Source: Pseudomonadota bacterium
GTDB lineage: Bacteria; Pseudomonadota; Alphaproteobacteria; Azospirillales; Azospirillaceae
Assembly (NCBI GenBank): GCA_023416455.1
Contig: JAEZHQ010000583.1
Coordinates: 1 to 6,758 of the forward strand
DNA: 6,758 nt
Reading direction: 5' to 3'
Below are positions 1-5,443 of this stretch, in pieces. The notes below the pieces were generated by a model. It had not been told where the DNA came from. It ran no database searches and worked only from the letters and a program-made list of their open reading frames with translations. Both the position numbers and the translations under genes were made by a program. Position 1 is the first letter of the stretch, and every line of letters starts with the position of its first letter.

Positions 1-428
1 GCCGGCTGCTGGTCGTCGACGACAGCGCCGCCAGCCTGCTCGTCTCCGCGGCCCTGCTGCGCAAGGCGGGATTCACCGTCGACACGGCGACCGGCGGCGC
101 CGAGGCGATCCTTGCCGTCGCCGGCGCGCCGGTGCCGTTCGAGGCCGTGCTGATGGACGTCGCCATGCCGGCGGTGGACGGGCTGGCGGCGACACGCGCC
201 ATCCGCACCCTGCCGGGCGGGCGCGGCGCCGTCCCGATCGTCGCCGTCACCGCCCATGTCCAGGCCGAGGACCGCATCCGCTGCCTGGCCGCCGGCATGA
301 ACGACCATGTCGGCAAGCCGGTGCGCCGGGCCGAGCTTCTGGCCGCGCTGGAACGGGTCCTGCCGCCGCCGGGAGCGCCGCCGGGCGCCGGGGCGGATCC
401 GTTCAGAAGGACGAATCCGGCTCGGTGA
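1..428 (+). CDS. Response-regulator receiver domain, 5'-truncated (probable C-terminus of a hybrid sensor histidine kinase)
   Basis: The start lies outside the window; the reading frame is open from position 3 and ends at TGA 426-428, giving 141 visible residues. These make an almost complete CheY-like receiver fold. The acidic pair is Asp6-Asp7 in LLVVDDS, the phospho-acceptor is Asp52 in VLMDVAMP, the switch Thr is Thr83 in VAVTAH, and the conserved Lys is Lys105 in GMNDHVGKPV. The GMNDH..KP pattern is typical of receivers at the C-terminus of hybrid kinases, where they accept phosphate from the kinase core or pass it to an Hpt domain. A stand-alone regulator is possible because the upstream part is not visible. 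After the last helix (ELLAALERVL) comes a short Pro/Gly/Ala-rich tail without a recognisable output domain. The 3' end overlaps the convergent DUF924 gene by 26 bp. The domain is certain; the parent protein and its signal are unknown. Confidence 0.88.
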   Translation, partial: RLLVVDDSAASLLVSAALLRKAGFTVDTATGGAEAILAVAGAPVPFEAVLMDVAMPAVDGLAATRAIRTLPGGRGAVPIVAVTAHVQAEDRIRCLAAGMNDHVGKPVRRAELLAALERVLPPPGAPPGAGADPFRRTNPAR

Positions 429-954
429 GGAAGGCGGTCTCCTCGGGCGTGCTGGGACGGCCGAGGATGGCGTTGCGGTGGGGGAAGCGCCCGAAGCGCT
501 CGATGATCTCGCGGTGCCGCTCGGCGTAGCGGACGACCTCGGCGTCGCCGACCCGTTCCCGGAACAGGGTGCAGCTCAGCGCCTGGCTGTCCGCATCCTC
601 GTGATGCTCGAAGGGAAGATAGAGGAAGGTCCGCTCGTCGCCGTTGCACTCCAGGTCGAAGCCCTGCTCCAGCGCGTGGCGGGCGACCGCACGCGCCTTG
701 CCGTCGGTGGCGAAGGCCCGCGGCGTGCCGCGGAAGACGTTGCGGGGCACCTGGTCGAGCAGGACGCAGAGCGCGAGGCAGCCGTCCACGTCCTCCATCC
801 AATGGTCGTAGCGGCCGGCGGCGGCGGCCTCATGGTGGGGCAGCAGGGTGTCCCGCACCGTGCGGTCGAAGCTGTCCGAGCGCCGGAACCAGTAAGGCTT
901 CATCGCCTCGTCGAACCAGAAGTCCACGATCTCGTCGATCAGCCTGTCCACCAT
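403..954 (-). CDS. DUF924 family protein (function unknown)
   Basis: This 183-residue soluble protein matches the DUF924 family along its whole length. The N-terminus reads IVDFWFDE (9-16), followed by LALCVLLDQVPRNVFRG (about 60-76), AFATD (80-84), FLYLPFEHHED (110-120), and the C-terminal signature IIERFGRFPHRNAILGR (150-166) with STPEE after it. The family is small and all-helical, with a TPR-like repeat fold; no enzymatic activity is established for it to my knowledge. I chose the ATG at 954 because GGGAG lies about 7 nt upstream and family similarity begins right there. The frame stays open to an ATG at 1062, but that extension crosses a GC hairpin and repeats and carries no family similarity. 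There is no signal peptide or membrane segment. The gene follows petC on the same strand after a 123-bp gap that contains a hairpin, so it is probably transcribed separately. Its 3' end overlaps the receiver-domain gene. Confidence 0.9.
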   Translation of the reverse strand: MVDRLIDEIVDFWFDEAMKPYWFRRSDSFDRTVRDTLLPHHEAAAAGRYDHWMEDVDGCLALCVLLDQVPRNVFRGTPRAFATDGKARAVARHALEQGFDLECNGDERTFLYLPFEHHEDADSQALSCTLFRERVGDAEVVRYAERHREIIERFGRFPHRNAILGRPSTPEETAFLTEPDSSF

Positions 955-978
955 GCCCGTCTCCCGCAGCCGCGTGCC

Positions 979-1010
979 GCCCATGGAAAATGGCGCCCAT
1001 GGAACATGGG
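979..1010. repeat. Tandem 16-bp imperfect repeat with internal dyads, upstream of the DUF924 gene
   Basis: Two adjacent 16-bp units, GCCCATGGAAAATGGC (979-994) and GCCCATGGAACATGGG (995-1010), match at 14 of 16 positions. The second unit is a perfect dyad (CCCATG-GAA-CATGGG) and the first an imperfect one (CCAT...ATGG). The block ends 24 bp upstream of the DUF924 start codon, where an operator or promoter-proximal site would sit. The repeat is read directly from the sequence; a regulatory role is inference. Confidence 0.5.
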
Positions 1011-1024
1011 CCGCCCACAACAGA

Positions 1025-1048
1025 ACAGGGCGCCCGGAGGCGCCCTGT
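1025..1048 (-). terminator. GC hairpin after petC, possible terminator of petABC
   Basis: A perfect 10-bp stem (ACAGGGCGCC / GGCGCCCTGT) with a 4-nt loop lies about 30 nt downstream of the petC stop codon. In the petC direction it is followed by TCTGTTGTGG, only moderately T-rich, so it is not a textbook intrinsic terminator. A run of six T lies before the stem instead, at plus-strand A 1054-1059. It may act as a weak or Rho-assisted terminator, or as a 3'-end stabilising hairpin. Confidence 0.5.
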
Positions 1049-1077
1049 CCAGCAAAAAACACCGCCCTGGCCGAGGC

Positions 1078-1842
1078 TCAGTGCAGCGTGCTCCAGAGCT
1101 TGCGCTTGGTGGCGTACATCAGGCCGGCCAGCACGATCAGGAACAGGATCACCTTGACGCCCATCTGCTTGCGCGCATCCATGTGCGGCTCGGCGATGAA
1201 GGTCAGGAAGGTGGAAACGTCCCGGGCCTGCTGCTCGACCGTGGCCTTGGTCCCGTCGGCGTAGGTCACCCCGTCCGGCTGCAGGATGTTGGGCATGCCC
1301 ACCTGATGGCCGGGGAAGTACTTGTTGTAGTTCATGCCCGGCATCAGGGTCACGCCGTCCGGCGGGTTCTCCTCGAAGCCGGTGAGGAAGGCGTAGAGAT
1401 AGTCCTCGCCGCCCTTGCGGGCCTTGGCGAGCAGCGACAGGTCGGGCGGCAGCGCGCCGTTGTTGGCGGCGCGGGCGGCGTTGTCGTTGGGGAACGGCGA
1501 CGGGAAGCGGTCGGCCGGGACGGCCGGGCGCTGGAACATCTCACCGGAGTCGTTCGGGCCGTCGGTCACCTCGTAGCCGGCGGCCAGGGCCTTCAGCTCA
1601 TCCTCCGAGAAGCCGATGCCGGCCAGCGTGCGGATGGGGACCAGATGCGCCGAATGGCAGGAGGCGCAGACCTCCTTGTAGACCTGGAAGCCGCGCTGGG
1701 CCGACGCCCGGTCGATGGTCCCGAAGATGCCGCCGTGGGGCCAGCTCTGTTCGGGGATGTGCACCTCGCTCGCCGCCTGGGCGGCGCCGGCGAGACCCAG
1801 GGCGAAGGCCGCCGTGAGGATCGCAGTCTTCAGAGCACGCAT
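1078..1842 (-). CDS. petC: Cytochrome c1, bc1 complex subunit
   Basis: PetC is the membrane-anchored c-type cytochrome of the bc1 complex. It takes electrons from the Rieske centre and hands them to soluble or membrane cytochrome c in the periplasm. The 254-residue product begins with a Sec signal peptide (hydrophobic core about 7-20, cleavage predicted after AQA at 21-23). It has the heme-binding motif CASCH at 59-63 and the probable axial ligand Met183 in YFPGHQVGMPN. Other family blocks are RAANNGALPPDLSLL (124-138) and DVSTFLTFIAEPHMDARK (208-225). One C-terminal transmembrane anchor (about 228-244) is followed by a basic KRKLW tail. The ATG at 1842 shares its A with the petB stop codon (TAATG), preceded by GGAGAAGG, so petC is probably translationally coupled to petB. 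petB and petC are separate genes here, unlike the fused fbcH form of Bradyrhizobium. The longer open frame upstream runs inside petB and is not coding. Confidence 0.97.
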   Translation of the reverse strand: MRALKTAILTAAFALGLAGAAQAASEVHIPEQSWPHGGIFGTIDRASAQRGFQVYKEVCASCHSAHLVPIRTLAGIGFSEDELKALAAGYEVTDGPNDSGEMFQRPAVPADRFPSPFPNDNAARAANNGALPPDLSLLAKARKGGEDYLYAFLTGFEENPPDGVTLMPGMNYNKYFPGHQVGMPNILQPDGVTYADGTKATVEQQARDVSTFLTFIAEPHMDARKQMGVKVILFLIVLAGLMYATKRKLWSTLH

Positions 1843-3110
1843 TAAGCCTTCTCCATCGGCTTGGCATGGGCGCCGGCGGCGATGTGGCCACCGCCCCTCA
1901 GGACGGGTTCGCTGATGCTGGCCGGAAGCGGCAGCGGACGCTCCAGCTTGCCCAGCACCGGCAGCAGAACCAGGAAGTGGAAGAAGTAGTAGGCGGTGCC
2001 GATACGGGCGATCAGCAGCCACACGCCTTCCGCGGGCATGGCGCCGGCGTAGCCGAGGACCAGCGCGTCGACCACCAGGATCCAGAAGAACTGGCGGTAG
2101 ATCGGGCGGAACTTGCAGCTGCGCACCTTGGAGGTGTCGAGCCAGGGCAGGACCACCAGGACCGCGATGGCGCCGAACATGGCGAGCACGCCGCCCAGCT
2201 TGTCCGGAATGGCGCGCAGGATGGCGTAGAAGGGCAGGAAGTACCATTCCGGCACGATGTGCGCCGGCGTCACCAGCGGGTTGGCCGGGATGTAGTTGTC
2301 CGGGTGGCCCATATAGTTCGGCGCGAAGAAGACGAAGGCCGCATAGACGATGAGGAAGACCAGGACCGCGAAGCCGTCCTTGATGGTGACGTAGGGGTTG
2401 AAGGGAACCGTGTCCTGCGGGCCCTTCGGCTCGATGCCCAGCGGGTTGTTGGAGCCCGAGACGTGCAGCGCCGCGGTGTGCAGGACGACCAGGGCGAGGA
2501 GGACGAAGGGCAGCAGGAAGTGCAGGGCGAAGAAGCGGTTCAGGGTCGGGTTGTCAACCGAGAAGCCACCCCACAGCCAGGTCACGATGGGGTCGCCGAC
2601 CAGCGGGAAGGCCGAGAAGAGGTTGGTGATCACGGTGGCGCCCCAGAAGCTCATCTGGCCCCAGGGCAGCACGTAGCCCATGAAGGCGGTCGCCATCATG
2701 GCCAGCAGGATCAGGACGCCGAGGATCCACAGGATTTCGCGCGGGGCCTTGTAGGAGCCGTAGTAGAGGCCGCGGAACATGTGGATGTAGACGGCGATGA
2801 AGAACATCGACGCGCCGTTGGCGTGGAGGTAGCGCAGCAGCCAGCCGTAGTTGACGTCGCGCATGATGCGCTCGACCGAGTTGAACGCGATCGTCGTGTT
2901 GGCGGCGTACTGCATGGCCAGCACGAGGCCCGTCGCGATCATGATCACCAGCATGACGCCGGCGATGGCGCCGAAAGCCCACAGGTAATTGACGTTCCGG
3001 GGCATCGGATACTGGTTGTACTCGTGATCCAGCATCGTGAAGATCGGCAGGCGGCTGTCGATCCACTTCACGACGGGATTTTTGAACTGGGGGGCGTGAG
3101 CCTGAGCCAT
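1842..3110 (-). CDS. petB: Cytochrome b, bc1 complex core subunit
   Basis: PetB is the integral membrane core of ubiquinol:cytochrome c oxidoreductase; it carries hemes bL and bH and forms the quinol-oxidising (Qo) and quinone-reducing (Qi) sites. The 422-residue protein has eight hydrophobic segments, roughly 43-66, 92-113, 126-148, 191-215, 246-264, 304-323, 341-357 and 370-387. Heme ligands are visible as two His pairs with 14-residue spacing: His96/His110 in RYLHANGASMFFIAVYIHMFR (written here as RYLH...YIHMF) and His197/His211. The Qo-site PEWY motif is at 287-290. The length and the single uninterrupted frame fit the full alphaproteobacterial form rather than the split b6/subunit IV form. 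The ATG at 3110 has GGGAG 9 nt upstream and lies 29 bp after the petA stop, as expected within an operon. The TAA stop overlaps the petC ATG by one base. Confidence 0.98.
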   Translation of the reverse strand: MAQAHAPQFKNPVVKWIDSRLPIFTMLDHEYNQYPMPRNVNYLWAFGAIAGVMLVIMIATGLVLAMQYAANTTIAFNSVERIMRDVNYGWLLRYLHANGASMFFIAVYIHMFRGLYYGSYKAPREILWILGVLILLAMMATAFMGYVLPWGQMSFWGATVITNLFSAFPLVGDPIVTWLWGGFSVDNPTLNRFFALHFLLPFVLLALVVLHTAALHVSGSNNPLGIEPKGPQDTVPFNPYVTIKDGFAVLVFLIVYAAFVFFAPNYMGHPDNYIPANPLVTPAHIVPEWYFLPFYAILRAIPDKLGGVLAMFGAIAVLVVLPWLDTSKVRSCKFRPIYRQFFWILVVDALVLGYAGAMPAEGVWLLIARIGTAYYFFHFLVLLPVLGKLERPLPLPASISEPVLRGGGHIAAGAHAKPMEKA

Positions 3111-3139
3111 CTTGGGAGTCTCCCGTACCTTGAAGCCGC

Positions 3140-3709
3140 TTAGCCGAGCCGGATCGCGGTGTCGCCGGTGAAGGCGTACTCCGGGACGACGAGGTTGGCC
3201 GGTGCCGGACCCTTGCGGATGCGCCCGGCGGTGTCGTAGTGCGAGCCGTGGCACGGGCAGAACCAGCCGTCGTACTCGCCGCGCGGGTCGGTCGGCTTCT
3301 GCCCCAGCGGCACGCAGCCGAGATGCGTACAGATGCCGATGACGACCAGCCATTCCGGCTTCTTGACGCGGGCGTCATCGCCGGCCGGGTCGGGCAGATC
3401 GCCGAGGTTGACCTGCCGGGCCTCCTCGATCTCCTTGGCGGTGCGGTGGCGGACGAACACCGGCTTGCCGCGCCAGGTGACGGTGATCGCCTGGCCCTCC
3501 TGGACGGGGGCCAGATCCACGTCGATCGAGGCAAGCGCCAGCGTGTCGGCCGCCGGGTTCATGCTGTCGACGAAAGGCCAGGCCGCGGCGGCGACGCCGA
3601 CGGCGCTCACCGCACCAGTGGCGAGATAGAGGAAATCACGGCGGGAAGTCCCCTCGCCGTCGAGGGCCGCATGGGCACCCGTCCCGGGCGGATGCGTGGT
3701 CTGAGCCAT
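3140..3709 (-). CDS. petA: Rieske iron-sulfur protein, bc1 complex subunit
   Basis: PetA carries the high-potential [2Fe-2S] cluster that takes the first electron from ubiquinol at the Qo site and swings to cytochrome c1. In this 189-residue protein the cluster motifs are CTHLGC (127-132) and CPCHGSH (151-157). By family analogy the ligands are Cys127, His129, Cys151 and His154, with a Cys132-Cys153 disulfide. The N-terminus has a twin-arginine motif, SRRDFL (22-27), followed by a hydrophobic stretch (about 28-47). In this family it is used for Tat export and retained as the membrane anchor. The segment LPDPAGDDARVKKPEWLV (105-122), just before the first motif, is characteristic of alphaproteobacterial Rieske proteins. 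The ATG at 3709 has GAGGAG about 10 nt upstream; the open frame beyond it has no family similarity. It is the first gene of petABC, facing trmL across the divergent region. Confidence 0.97.
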   Translation of the reverse strand: MAQTTHPPGTGAHAALDGEGTSRRDFLYLATGAVSAVGVAAAAWPFVDSMNPAADTLALASIDVDLAPVQEGQAITVTWRGKPVFVRHRTAKEIEEARQVNLGDLPDPAGDDARVKKPEWLVVIGICTHLGCVPLGQKPTDPRGEYDGWFCPCHGSHYDTAGRIRKGPAPANLVVPEYAFTGDTAIRLG

Positions 3710-3867
3710 AAGCGTGTTTCTCCTCAAGGCATACGCGGCGCGCCGGAGCGCCCGACGGCACGTGGACCGTTCCTTAACATTCGCGACTTGACGGGCGTGT
3801 CCGCCGAACGGATGAGCAAGGGCGCGCCGCATCGGACGGGGTGGCTGGCCCCGCTTATTCCGGGTGC

Positions 3868-3896
3868 GGTATACCGTCGCGGCACGGCCTTGAAAA
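3868..3896 (-). promoter_or_regulatory. Candidate sigma-70-type promoter for petABC
   Basis: Read on the minus strand, TTTTCA (3896-3891) and TATACC (3873-3868) are separated by 17 bp. Each matches 4 of 6 positions of the TTGACA/TATAAT consensus. Transcription would start near 3861, leaving a leader of about 150 nt before petA. The match is weak and alphaproteobacterial promoters vary, so this is only a candidate. Confidence 0.25.
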
Positions 3897-3900
3897 GGTT

Positions 3901-3920
3901 TTGTCGCCGGACAACTTGTC
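3901..3920. promoter_or_regulatory. TTGTC half-site cluster, possible FNR/CRP-family operator
   Basis: Three copies of the same pentamer lie in alternating orientation: TTGTC (3901-3905), four bases, GACAA (3910-3914), one base, TTGTC (3916-3920). The first pair has the TTGnn-N4-nnCAA layout of FNR/FixK/NNR-type sites, though the inner bases (TC/GA) differ from the usual AT/AT. It lies about 50 bp before trmL and just upstream of the candidate petA -35 element. The repeats are seen directly; the binding family is inference. Confidence 0.35.
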
Positions 3921-3970
3921 GCGCGCCGCGCGGAGACATTGGAAATCACCGATTGGCCGGGAATCCCCCC

Positions 3971-4447
3971 ATGCGTCTTGTGCTCTTCGAACCCGACATC
4001 CCGCAGAACGCCGGCACCCTCATGCGGCTGGCGGCGGGACTCGGGCTGCCGCTGGACATCATCGAGCCCTGCGGCTTCATCCTCGACGACCGCCGGCTGC
4101 GGCGGGCCGGCATGGATTATCTGGACCGGCTCGACATGACCCGCCACGCCTCCTGGTCCGCCTACGCCGCCGCCGCCCACGCCGGCCGGCTCGTGCTGCT
4201 GACCACCCGCGCCACCCTGCCCTACACCCGCTTCGCCTTCGCCGCCGACGACCGCATCCTGGTCGGGCGGGAGAGCGCGGGCGTGCCGGAGGCGGTCCAC
4301 GCGGCGGCCGACGCCCGCCTCGTCATCCCGCTGAAGCCGCCGGCCCGCTCGCTGAATGTTGCGTTGAGCGCGGCGATGGTGTTGGGTGAGGCGCTGCGGC
4401 AGACCGCCGCACCCGCCCGAGAGGATTTCCCCACCGCCACTCTATAG
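3971..4447 (+). CDS. trmL: tRNA (cytidine/uridine-34-2'-O)-methyltransferase, SPOUT family
   Basis: TrmL methylates the 2'-hydroxyl of the wobble nucleotide of certain tRNA-Leu isoacceptors using S-adenosylmethionine, which supports codon-anticodon pairing. The 158-residue product has the length of the single-domain TrmL/CspR group and its three SPOUT motifs: PQNAGTLMRLA (11-21) with the conserved Asn, LVGRESAGVP (97-106), and IPLKPPARSLNVALSAAMVL (119-138). The last two form the trefoil-knot SAM pocket in the family. The ATG at 3971 opens exactly at the family start (MRLVLFEPDIPQNAG), but its ribosome-binding site is weak (GGGAA about 7 nt upstream). hemF follows on the same strand after 69 bp, so the two may share a transcript. 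The short length and absence of an N-terminal L30e-like substrate-binding domain argue against the larger TrmH/RlmB types. Confidence 0.95.
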   Translation: MRLVLFEPDIPQNAGTLMRLAAGLGLPLDIIEPCGFILDDRRLRRAGMDYLDRLDMTRHASWSAYAAAAHAGRLVLLTTRATLPYTRFAFAADDRILVGRESAGVPEAVHAAADARLVIPLKPPARSLNVALSAAMVLGEALRQTAAPAREDFPTATL

Positions 4448-4516
4448 ATATGGCCGCGGCGGGCCTCCCGGGCGGGCGGACTGGACCAACCCTCCCCGGA
4501 GGCCGGAGAGCGACTG

Positions 4517-5431
4517 ATGCCCGCCCCCCCACCGCCCATCGCCCCACCGCCCGCTTTCCCGTCCGCAGACCCGGCCGAGGCGCGCCGGGACCGCGCCGTC
4601 GCCTGGTTCACCGAGCTGCGCGACCGCATCTGCGCCGCCTTCGAGGGGCTGGAGGACGAGCTGGCCGGCGGCCCCAACGCCGACCGGCCGCCCGGCCGTT
4701 TCGAGCGCAAGCCGTGGCGCCGCCCCGACCATGGCGGCGGCGAGGGCGGCGGCGGCGTGATGTCGGTGATGAAGGGCCGCGTGTTCGAGAAGGTGGGGGT
4801 CAACATCTCCACGGTCCACGGCACCTTCAGCCCGGAATTCCGCGCCAACATCCCCGGGGCCGGCGCCGACGGGCGCTTCTGGGCCGCCGGAATCAGCCTG
4901 GTGGCGCACATGCACTCGCCGCTGGTGCCGGCCACCCACATGAACACCCGCCACATCGTGACCAGCGTCGGCTGGTTCGGGGGCGGCGCCGACCTGACGC
5001 CGATGGTTCCGGACGACCGGGACACCGCCGACTTCCATGCCGCCCTCAAGGCCGCCTGCGACCGCCACGACCCGACCTACTACCCGCGCTACAAGGCGTG
5101 GTGCGACCGCTACTTCTTCCTGCCCCACCGGGGCGAGGCGCGCGGCGTCGGCGGGATCTTCTACGACAACCTCGATTCCGGCGACTGGGAGGCGGACTTC
5201 GCCTTCACCCGCGACGTCGGGCTGGCCTTCCTGGAGGTCTACCCGGCGCTGGTCCGCCGCCACATGAACGAGCCCTGGACCCCCGAGCAGCGCGAGCAGC
5301 AGCTGATCCGCCGCGGCCGCTACGTGGAGTTCAACCTGCTGTACGACCGCGGCACCACCTTCGGCCTGAAGACCGGCGGCAACACCGAGGCCATCCTGAT
5401 GAGCCTGCCGCCGGAGGTAAAATGGCCGTGA
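4517..5431 (+). CDS. hemF: Coproporphyrinogen III oxidase, oxygen-dependent
   Basis: HemF converts coproporphyrinogen III to protoporphyrinogen IX by two oxidative decarboxylations using O2, a late cytosolic step of heme synthesis. The 304-residue protein is of usual family length. Landmarks in order are a glycine-rich loop (72-80), GVNISTVHGTFSPE (94-107), the core ISLVAHMHSPLVPATHMNTRH (126-146, signature spanning His131 and His141), WFGGGADLTP (153-162), CDRYFFLPHRGEARGVGGIFYDN (196-218), and the C-terminal RYVEFNLLYDRGTTFGLKTGG (268-288). His131, His141, His174 and His204 keep the spacing of the four conserved histidines (96, 106, 145, 175) of the E. coli enzyme. The ATG at 4517 has GGAG 8 nt upstream at 4505-4508; another GGAGG lies at 4498-4502. 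The first 14 residues are strongly proline-rich (Pro4-7, Pro10-12) and are not part of the conserved core. An AT-rich patch, TATAGATAT, at the end of trmL could belong to a hemF promoter, but no -35 element is visible. Confidence 0.97.
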   Translation: MPAPPPPIAPPPAFPSADPAEARRDRAVAWFTELRDRICAAFEGLEDELAGGPNADRPPGRFERKPWRRPDHGGGEGGGGVMSVMKGRVFEKVGVNISTVHGTFSPEFRANIPGAGADGRFWAAGISLVAHMHSPLVPATHMNTRHIVTSVGWFGGGADLTPMVPDDRDTADFHAALKAACDRHDPTYYPRYKAWCDRYFFLPHRGEARGVGGIFYDNLDSGDWEADFAFTRDVGLAFLEVYPALVRRHMNEPWTPEQREQQLIRRGRYVEFNLLYDRGTTFGLKTGGNTEAILMSLPPEVKWP

Positions 5432-5443
5432 GTGGCATCACGG
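5426..5443. terminator. Small hairpin spanning both stop codons of convergent hemF and CCA-transferase genes
   Basis: CCGTGA (5426-5431) and TCACGG (5438-5443) form a perfect 6-bp stem around a 6-nt loop. The hemF TGA lies in one arm and the TGA of the opposite gene in the other. There is no T-run on either side, so intrinsic termination is doubtful; it could be chance, or a weak bidirectional 3' end. Confidence 0.25.

Larger units (their letters stand above)
3710..3970. promoter_or_regulatory. Divergent intergenic region between petA (-) and trmL (+)
   Basis: These 261 bp separate two divergent transcription units and must hold at least the petABC promoter. I see no convincing gene here; short open frames crossing it lack a ribosome-binding site and recognisable similarity. 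Contents that stand out are a weak minus-strand promoter candidate (3868-3896), a perfect 10-bp palindrome CGGTATACCG (3867-3876), and a TTGTC half-site cluster (3901-3920). An AT-richer patch at 3771-3780 (TTCCTTAACA) could be an alternative -10 region nearer petA. The trmL side has only a weak GGGAA ahead of its ATG. Confidence 0.7.

Noticed and set aside
955..1062. N-terminal extension of the DUF924 protein to an ATG at 1062
   Set aside because: The extension runs through a hairpin and repeats and lacks family similarity; the ATG at 954 has a good GGGAG site.
307..1845. Long plus-strand open frame (512 codons) across DUF924 and petC
   Set aside because: It is the antisense shadow of two well-recognised minus-strand genes in GC-rich DNA; the translation has no family similarity and its composition is typical of antisense GC-rich frames.
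3116..3126. GGGAGACTCCC palindrome at the petB ribosome-binding site
   Set aside because: With only one central base it cannot fold as a hairpin that hides the site, and the arms are short.
1866..3143. 425-codon plus-strand open frame opposite petB
   Set aside because: Its translation is rich in Asp, Glu, Gln, Val and His, as expected for the complement of a membrane protein gene. petB on the other strand is unmistakable.
3737..3828. Repeated GGCGCGCC octamers at 3737-3744 and 3821-3828
   Set aside because: The octamer is expected often by chance at this GC content (another occurs near 6734), and no larger repeat surrounds either copy.
3724..3939. 71-codon minus-strand frame in the petA-trmL intergenic region
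   Set aside because: It has no Shine-Dalgarno sequence and no similarity I recognise, and it overlaps the probable promoter region.
4222..5263. Minus-strand open frames opposite hemF
   Set aside because: They are antisense shadows with low-complexity translations and no ribosome-binding site or family match.
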